From contig JANDJZ010000111.1 of assembly GCA_027943245.1 (NCBI GenBank), positions 1 to 64,000 on the forward strand: a stretch of DNA of 64,000 nucleotides, read 5' to 3'. The notes under the pieces were generated by a model. The model was not told where the DNA came from, searched no databases, and saw nothing but the letters and a program-made list of their open reading frames with translations. The translations under genes and the position numbers were made by a program. Within the stretch, counting starts at the first letter, position 1, and every line of letters starts with the position of its first letter. Origin of the DNA: Acanthamoeba sp. SK_2022b. Its lineage: Eukaryota > Discosea > Longamoebia > Acanthamoebidae. Of the stretch, positions 57,414 to 64,000 are shown in pieces.

Positions 57414-57660
57414 TTCACGGCTATGTATTTCATGGCCACATCTTGCTTGGTCTCTCTTCCGTGGTCCGTGAAAACATTCGTGGAATTAACAAGATATCTT
57501 CTGAGTTTTTTGGTAAGTGAAGATGAAAAAGAATTGTAAGGAGAGGAAGAAAAACCATGAGCAGTGTTAAGGCCCCATGCTACAGTTTTTAAATTTCCCA
57601 CATTGGGCCAATTGTGTGCTGTGATGTTTGATATGTTGTCCCAAGTGATGGCCTCTGTCA
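57414..57660. promoter_or_regulatory. Upstream region of the RNA ligase gene
   Basis: About 250 bp between the ligase start and the CpG-free island. Some CpG is still present. A 92-codon minus-strand frame starting at 57661 overlaps the ligase start out of frame and is not called. This stretch should hold the ligase promoter. Confidence 0.4.
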
Positions 57661-59100
57661 CACATCACTTGTGACAAGGAAGGGAAAAAGGTTGAGAAAG
57701 GTTTATTGATCTGTGAGCAGCTGGATGGTGTGGTGGCTCAGTGCCCTGCTGGACAGGGTGGGGAGGCTCAGTGAGCAGCTGGATGGGGAGAGGAGAGATG
57801 AGGCAAGGAGGCATGATGAGCCACTTGATGGTGTGAGGAGCTCAGTGAGTGGCTGGATGGTGTGTGGAGGTGTGGTGAGCAGTTTGATGGCTCACTGAGC
57901 AGCTGGATGGGGTGAGGATGCATGGTGAGCAGCTGGACAGTGCAAAGAGGCTCAGTGCATGTTTGTGCCATTTCTGGAGCTGTTGTGCCTGTGCCTTGTG
58001 TGTTCTTGATGCCTGATGCTTCTTGTCCTTGATCTGTCATGCTCCTCTGCTTCCCAGGCTTGCGCCTGTAGGTCTGGATATCTTTTTGCTCATCATAAGG
58101 GTTGAGGGGAATATCTTAAGATACTGGCCCATAAGATAGAGGTAAGGATGTCACTTCTTAACAAACCAATGTGTCTACATTGTGTAATTGTTGGCCATTC
58201 ACAGAGACTGGATATCTTTTTTCATCATACCTTTTAATCACAAACCACAGCCAACCATAAGATAGAAACAACAAATGTCATCCTCCAGAAGGGAACTGAG
58301 CATGATGGTCACCAAAGGCATCACATCTCATTGACTCAGTTTCTGTAGACAGCACCTGTCTGGGAAGGTGTCATGCTAATTTGACTGTTGAAAACTGTAG
58401 ACATTTTGAGAAGGGGTCTTATTTTCCTGAACGTTGTCAGGAGAAGATATCATAGAACAAAGTGCAAAGTTATAAATTATGGACCTATAGTTACAATGCA
58501 TTCAGTACCATACACCTCCATATCCTCATCACTGACTTGCTTATTGGGACTGAGAAGATGTTTGAGGTAGTTCAAACACATTAGCCCATTGTCCAAGCTC
58601 AGCAGCAGTCAATAGAGGCCTGGGAACAGTTGTCTTGTAGGTCATGACTAGGTCAGCTATGGGAAGGATGAGTATGATGCTTCTGTTTAGGATATCATTG
58701 ATGCTACACCTTTCATCACAACACTGAATTACAGTCAGCATCCCTGAAGAAGTCAAAAACATGTAGAACTGAATGACCTTGCACATCAGTTTTGATACCA
58801 AATATCATCCTGAAAACCTGGTGCTCATGAAAAAGTACTATCATGGAACTGAAGGAGCTGTTCCTCCTGGTTCTGTGGTTGCATGTGATTTTCCATTTGA
58901 CCAAAGAGCAGGTTACAAGATATCTTTACTTTGATCTTGTAATTTGTAACATGTTCCTGTTTTTTGGTTTGTTGACAGGGCTATTACTTTTTTTCACACT
59001 CCATTGGGTTGAGGGTGGTGATAGTGGTGGAAAGTGTGCTTGCCTCACTGTAATGTGTGTAATGTGTTGAGAGGATGCTGAATGAGAAAGGTAAGAAAAC
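57661..59100. mobile_element. CpG-free, AT-richer island with decayed openings; probable inserted element
   Basis: Composition changes sharply: only two CpG dinucleotides by my count between 57661 and 59100, against dense CpG on both sides. The island starts with a minisatellite, then holds two diverged copies of a GGATATCTTTTT...CATAAGATAGA segment (near 58073 and 58206), and later short openings on both strands (minus 58541-58801, minus 58716-58904, plus 58843-59070). None is recognisable. A decayed, formerly methylated transposon or other foreign insert is my reading. Ends and class are unknown. Confidence 0.5.
57713..57945. repeat. GAGCAGCTGGATGG minisatellite
   Basis: Imperfect units of GTGAGCAGCTGGATGG with GTGTGGTGGCTCA-type spacers recur about eight to ten times. 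The array forms the left part of the CpG-free island. Confidence 0.8.
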
Positions 59101-59200
59101 CAGCGAGTGTACACATCATGCTTGGTCCACAGTACTGGTTTACTGGCAATGCCAAGCATTTGGTATTGTACAAGGGGAGGGGTTATCAACCATCAAGGAA

Positions 59201-59564
59201 TCAAGGAAGGTCAGAGAGGCTCTTCTTCGCAGGAAGGGCACCAGGCGCGTAAACCACCTTCTTACCGCCCTCGCTCTTCTTGAACTGAAAGAGAGAAGCA
59301 AGATGAAAAAAATTCCTCTTCCACGAGAAAGAGCTGCGAACAAAAGCGGTACCTTGCCGTCATGGGCGGTGTGGCCGCCACCGCTGTTGCCGTTGGCCTT
59401 CCAGCCAGCCTTCTCGACCACGACCGTGGGCTTGGGCGGGGGAGCACGCACGGTCTGGGCAGCTGCTTGTTGCTGTGTGTTGTGCGCCTGGTGAGAGAGG
59501 TGGTGAATGCGAAGACGGAACGTGGCGCCCAAGGTACCTCGAATTTGCCAGCGAGAGAAGCCAT
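59201..59564 (-). CDS. Small unknown protein, 81 residues
   Basis: Three exons join in phase: MASLAGKFE (from ATG 59562-59564), AHNTQQQAAAQTVRAPPPKP to GGGHTAHDGK, and FKKSEGGKKVVYAPGALPAK ending SLSDLP. Each intron has a clean GT...AG. The middle is Ala/Gln/Pro-rich, the end Lys-rich. No family is recognised. Frame agreement across two introns makes it a real gene in my view. Earlier 5' exons near 59610-59680 are possible, because another open frame there also ends at a GT. It lies just outside the CpG-free island. Confidence 0.6.
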
Positions 59565-59918
59565 CAGGGGACTGGGGCGTGGGATGTGAAACTGAACTCT
59601 TGTTGGTGGCCCACAATGTTGACGCGTTTACCTTCATTTTGTGGCTGAGTGCACGCTGCCTCCTTAACCTCGGATTTGCACGTCAGCATGACCAGGCGGC
59701 CTTGGCATTCTTTCTGTGGTCTCTACGCGAGAAAAGCACCGAGAAGGAAAGACGAAGCGAAGGTAGCTGTAGTGGGCCGGCAGAGGCCATACTTTTTTTT
59801 AAAGCTCAAGTAGATAGCTAGATCCCTTGCAAGATCGTGTGGCCGAGACTTCTCGCCCGAACAAGTATCTGGAAGATAAAAGAAATTGTCAACGAAATTA
59901 GCTCTGCAAACTGCACAA
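59565..59918. promoter_or_regulatory. Divergent promoter region between small gene and RhoGEF
   Basis: About 350 bp between the two start codons, with ordinary CpG content. It may include leader exons of the small gene. No definite TATA box was picked out. Confidence 0.4.
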
Positions 59919-62900
59919 ATGAGGCTCGCCAGTCCTCGGGACAGACACAAACAAGACGGAGAGAAGGAGGAAGGGAGGACAAGCAGAGGAAGATCTCGGG
60001 CAAACACGATCGCTACAGCACCATCTGACAACAGCATGAAGAATCGAAACGTAGCGGGCAGCCACATGGGCGGTGTGCTCGTTATGCCGCCCCTTCAGCC
60101 GGGCAGCGTGGTGCTGCGTCCTGTTGTCGTGCCCGCACCGTCTGTAGCCGCTCTACGTCGCCGCAGCATGGACCCTCACCAACCCCACCCCGCAACCCCG
60201 CTCCCGCACAAACCCGTGCCCCCTCCGCCTCTGACGCCTCCTTCATCAGCCGTCCCCTCGGCTTCTAGCGAGATCATCGACAGGGCTGCGCAGGCAATGG
60301 TGCTCTATTCCTTCCTTTCCTTCATCTGTTCGCGCACTTGTTTGCTCAAGGCTCTTTGGTATCGCCCGTGTTGCTTCGCCTCCCTTGCAACAGCAGGCGC
60401 CGCCGAATCGTTGGGACGGCAGCATCAGCGTTGATCGGGGGCGAGTAGTGCCGCCTCCGCGTACACCCTCCTTTGGCAAGGGCTCCAGCATTCTACCGCG
60501 TAATAGGCCTCTGCCAACGATTCCCGAAGAGGTACTAGTAGTACTTGTGTTTACCGCTTCTCGGTCTTCTTCTTACTTCCTGTCTTGCACGCTATTCTCC
60601 TGTTGGGCGGCACAGATGAGACCCAAGCTAGATGCCTCTCCGTCTTTGCCAGCGATGAGCACGCGTACGCCGTCGGTGCAGAACTTCGCACAGGTGATGA
60701 TGGTCTCTTCGCCCGCCCTGCCCACGTCCGTCAAGCCCGATTCGCCGATCGCTCAGCGCAAGATCAGCGAACAGAGCCAGCCTCAGCCTGCCAGTGCGTC
60801 CTATTTCCTCCTCCTCCCCCTCTACCCCGCAAGGCCGCAGCTGGCCACTCTCTCATCTCCTGCGTAGTGAGTAAGATGTCGTTGCGGCAAGTCGCCGCAG
60901 AAGAGATTCTGAGCAGCGAACAGACGTATGTCGATCAGATACAGCTTTGCATCGAGGTGCCTCCTCCTTCTTTGCTTTCTTGTCGCTTGGCACAACGCTC
61001 ATGAACGGAGCCTGTGTGCCGCGAGCGTACAGAACTACAAGAAGCCCATTCAATCGAGCAAAATATTGGACGAGAAAGTATTGCGTGACCTCTTCTCTAA
61101 CGTCGAGACGATATACGGTACTTTGACCTCCCTTCGCACAGCGCTGACACAGCCTGCGCCATGCGGGGCTCACGCGTACCCATTTGAATCAGCGCTGCAC
61201 GTGGAGTTCCTGGCCGAGCTCAAAACACGAATGCGACGGTGGACGTCACCGACGGAGAAGAATAGCATCGGTGATGTCATGACTCGACTGGTGCGGACGT
61301 CCTTAAGAGACGATGTGTTCGAGGACTAACCCTGTGCTATGCCTGAGCTCTCAACAGATTCCATACTTGAAGATCTATCAAGAGTACATCAACAACTACG
61401 AGAACTCCATCAAAGTGCTCAACAAGCTGCTGGAGAAGAATTCCAAGTTTGAGCAGTTGCTCAACGTAAGTCTTCTGACGATGTGGTCTGTTATACCTTG
61501 TCTAACATTCAAATGATGTCGTGTACTGTTGGTCTAGTGCCTGGGTTCCGGGTCGTTCGTGGGCAAGCTCGGCCTAGATCTGCTGCGAGGAGTACCTGTG
61601 CAAAGGATCACACGCTACGTACTTCTGATCAAGGTATGCCACATTTACTTGGGAGAAAGCAAGAGAGGACTCTGACGTGATCTAATCGTCAACTTGATTA
61701 CTTGCCTGCAGCAACTGCTTAAATACACGCCCGAAGATCACGTTGACTACGAGCAGCTCAGCGACTCCTATGACAAGATGTATGCTCTGGCCGAGTACAT
61801 CAACGAAAAGAAGAGAGAGGTGCGATGGTCACTCCGTTTCTTGACGTGCCTTTTCACAACCATGAATGACCGCTGCTTTGTTCATCAGAGCGAATCTCGT
61901 ACTCGACTCATGCACATAGCCCACCACCTGAGCGGTAACTTGGATGTACGTCTCCTCAGGCCCTCGTGAACCTCGCGCGCCCAGACATTACTGCGAGAGA
62001 AGGGCCTCCTCACCTCTGTTCTTCCTCAACAGCAATTGAGGGAATCGGACAGTTCACCGCAGATCGCACGTGAACACAAGTGGAAGACCGAGAGCAAAAC
62101 CAAGACTTGCGACTACTGTGGCCAGATGGCGATGGGCTCTCATTTGAGATGTAAACACGATAGTACGCTCTCCACTTCACCGTGTTTGTAGGTCATGCCC
62201 ATTAATCTCCTCTCCTCTCCTCTCCTTCAAATGCACAGGCTGTAAATACCGAGTGCACGAAGAATGCAAAGGCAAAGCGCCAGTGCACTGCTCGGACAGA
62301 ACTGTATCCCCCATCTCTTACCTGTGATAGACATTTGCTCGGTATGCTCACGGGTTCCCTTCACGTTATCGCATTTTAGAAAGTAAGCTTGGTGAAGCAC
62401 AACCGCTACCTGATCGAGGAAGCTGAGTTCATGCACAAGATGACGCCTCTGGATCACCCCGACTCGCGTGCGAAGCTACGCCCCGCGGTACGAGCCATGG
62501 ACTGACTAGAGCGTAGTTTTCATTTGTTAACCCGATATCTGTAACCCGTATGTAGCTCGTTTTGGTGGTGAACGACGGGTTGGTGATTGTACACAAGTCG
62601 GAGCATAGCGACAAGTACACCCTCTTGGCCTTCGTGCGATGGTTCAAAAAGTCGACTAGCGAGCATGCGATACTCAACGAGAACGGTACCCTCCGCCACA
62701 AATTGTATCGTGCCCTACTCACAACAGCTCCCATGGTGGTTTCCTGTACGCAGTGACTGAGTCTGCGTTCTCTGTCACGGACCCGCGGTCGCGCATGGTT
62801 CACACCTTCTCTACCGATTCGAAGGAAAAGAAGGAGCATACCATTGAGCTCGTCCGATCGCTGATGAACAAGTGGCACACGGGCATCCTCGAGAAGCAAC

Positions 62901-64000
62901 GGTACGCAGAGGACTCTTTCCGGTCTTGTCAACCGAGCTCATAACCAAACGTCGGGCAGGGAAACGGAGGAGGTGAAGGAACAGTTCAAGGGCCTGACCT
63001 TCAAGATCCTCTTCACCGTACCGGTTCGCTCCTCCACCGAGAAGGAGTTCATTGTACGTCCCCCAAATCTTTCCTAATTGAATTGTTCTTGAAGGTGGGA
63101 TACACGATCAATTCACCTCATCGTCTGTGCACAGGCATACGTAGTTGAACTCCGAATGGAGAGTGGATCGGCCACTCTCATCAAGAGATATCGTCAATTC
63201 CTCTCCCTGCATAAGAAGGTGCCAGCGTTTGCTTACGGCCTCTCTCCTGGATCACCATTTATTGATCATTGCTATCTTTTCGTGCAGCTCAAAACGTTGT
63301 ACAAGAACGTACCTAAGTTTCCGGGCAAGAAGTATGTCGGCAACACTGCGCCCAAGTTTGTGCAAAAGCGGTATCGTATTTCTTTCTCTCTCTCCATGCG
63401 TTACTATAATGTGTTCCCACTCCACTCATGCTGACTTCATGGCGTACAGATGTCGACAGCTTGAAGAATACCTCAACAAGATCATCACCTTTCCTGGTAC
63501 GGCCTTTGGATGCACACTCTCGTAACTTGGGAACCCCAACTGTTTTCTGTGCAATCTTGACCTATGACTGGGGGATAGGCGCATTCGACGTGGAGGAAGT
63601 GCGGACGTTCCTAATGACCACCATTTCTTCCAAGGGCGAAGATGAAAAGGCTCTCATCAACCGAGGTACCACATCCCCGCAGCATGCGCATATACCACAT
63701 GGTTTAACACTCCCCAATCCAAATAACTATCCAATCAACCACAGGTTGGAGCAAGGACAAGGACAAGATCGAGGAGATCTCTCGACAGCGAAGCAATACC
63801 GTGTCCTCGTACCTGGAGACGGTGAGGCTGAGCACCTATCCCACCCGAGCCAGCGTCTACAGCTATGAACCATCCCACGACGAAGCCGAGGAACAGAGCG
63901 GCGAGCGGACGCCGGAGGACATCTCCTCTTCCACCACCGACCTCTCCGACCCGCTCACGCATTCCAGCGGGCGCATCACGACCGTCAACCAGCCTCTGGG
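59919..64000 (+). CDS. RhoGEF with DH, C1, PH and PX domains (3' end outside window)
   Basis: I start at the ATG 59919-59921 in the longest frame. About 280 residues of Pro/Ser-rich disorder come first. The DH domain follows: MSLRQVAAEEILSSEQTYVD, then VQRITRYVLLIKQLLKYTP (the conserved DH helix). Next is a C1-type zinc finger (HKWKTESKTKTCDYCGQMA, HLRCKHDRCKYRVHEECKG), then a PH domain over exons from VSLVKHNRYLIEEAEF to VRSLMNKWHTGILEK. A PX domain follows (FKILFTVPVRSSTEKEFIAY, LIKRYRQFLSLHKKLK, then FPGKKYVGN and a C-terminal LEEYLNKI). Acidic Ser-rich sequence is still coding at the window end, so the gene is incomplete. DH domains load Rho/Rac with GTP; PX domains bind phosphoinositides at endosomes or plasma membrane. 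Confidence 0.85.

Overview
The window is a chromosome end from a GC-rich, intron-dense protist. Most likely it is Acanthamoeba (Amoebozoa). The grounds are: CCCTAA telomere repeats at base 1; many short GT-AG introns of about 50-150 bp in nearly every gene; heavy use of CA, CAG and GA microsatellites; tightly packed genes on both strands; and the gene content, notably two SH2-containing Shk-type kinases, a triple-SAM RasGAP and a DH-C1-PH-PX RhoGEF. No rRNA, tRNA or CRISPR array was recognised.

Bases 1-7,660 are subtelomeric. A telomere tract (1-88) is followed by an AT-rich stretch, an interstitial telomere block (842-860), a unit of about 3.9 kb, and another block (4752-4764). That unit carries an intact seven-exon gene of 603 codons. 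It encodes a tyrosine-recombinase-like protein with a C-terminal chromodomain. I read the unit as a mobile element inserted in telomeric repeats, and it is the most striking item here. Bases 861-7,660 are almost free of CpG, unlike the CpG-rich chromosome body. The part from 4,765 to 7,190 holds decayed minus-strand coding sequence.

Bases 8.2-23.3 kb hold a four-CBS protein, a TDP1 fragment and a VWA8 fragment. The last two stand head to head and both lose their 5' halves at the same CA microsatellite, so this is a suspect junction. Then come an F-box/WD40 protein, TCTP, the RNase P/MRP subunit POP7, and an ERI1-like exonuclease fused to an RRM and four RanBP2 zinc fingers.

Bases 23.6-43.0 kb hold TELO2 (a PIKK chaperone and telomere regulator), an RFX-type DNA-binding protein, and two Shk kinases flanking a Rab-like GTPase with an N-terminal MGNC motif and no C-terminal cysteines.

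Bases 43.2-64.0 kb hold a TMTC-type O-mannosyltransferase, a secreted 2H phosphoesterase, a RasGAP with three SAM domains, an acidic protein, a mitochondrial HOGA1-like aldolase, an ATP-dependent RNA ligase with a 104-bp tandem duplication over a 3' splice site, a 1.4-kb CpG-free island (57.66-59.10 kb), a small unknown protein, and the 5' part of the RhoGEF, which runs off the window. Signalling (Ras, Rho, Rab, SH2 kinase) and RNA/DNA end processing are the recurring themes. There are no operons. Exon boundaries were worked out by hand from splice consensus and frame.
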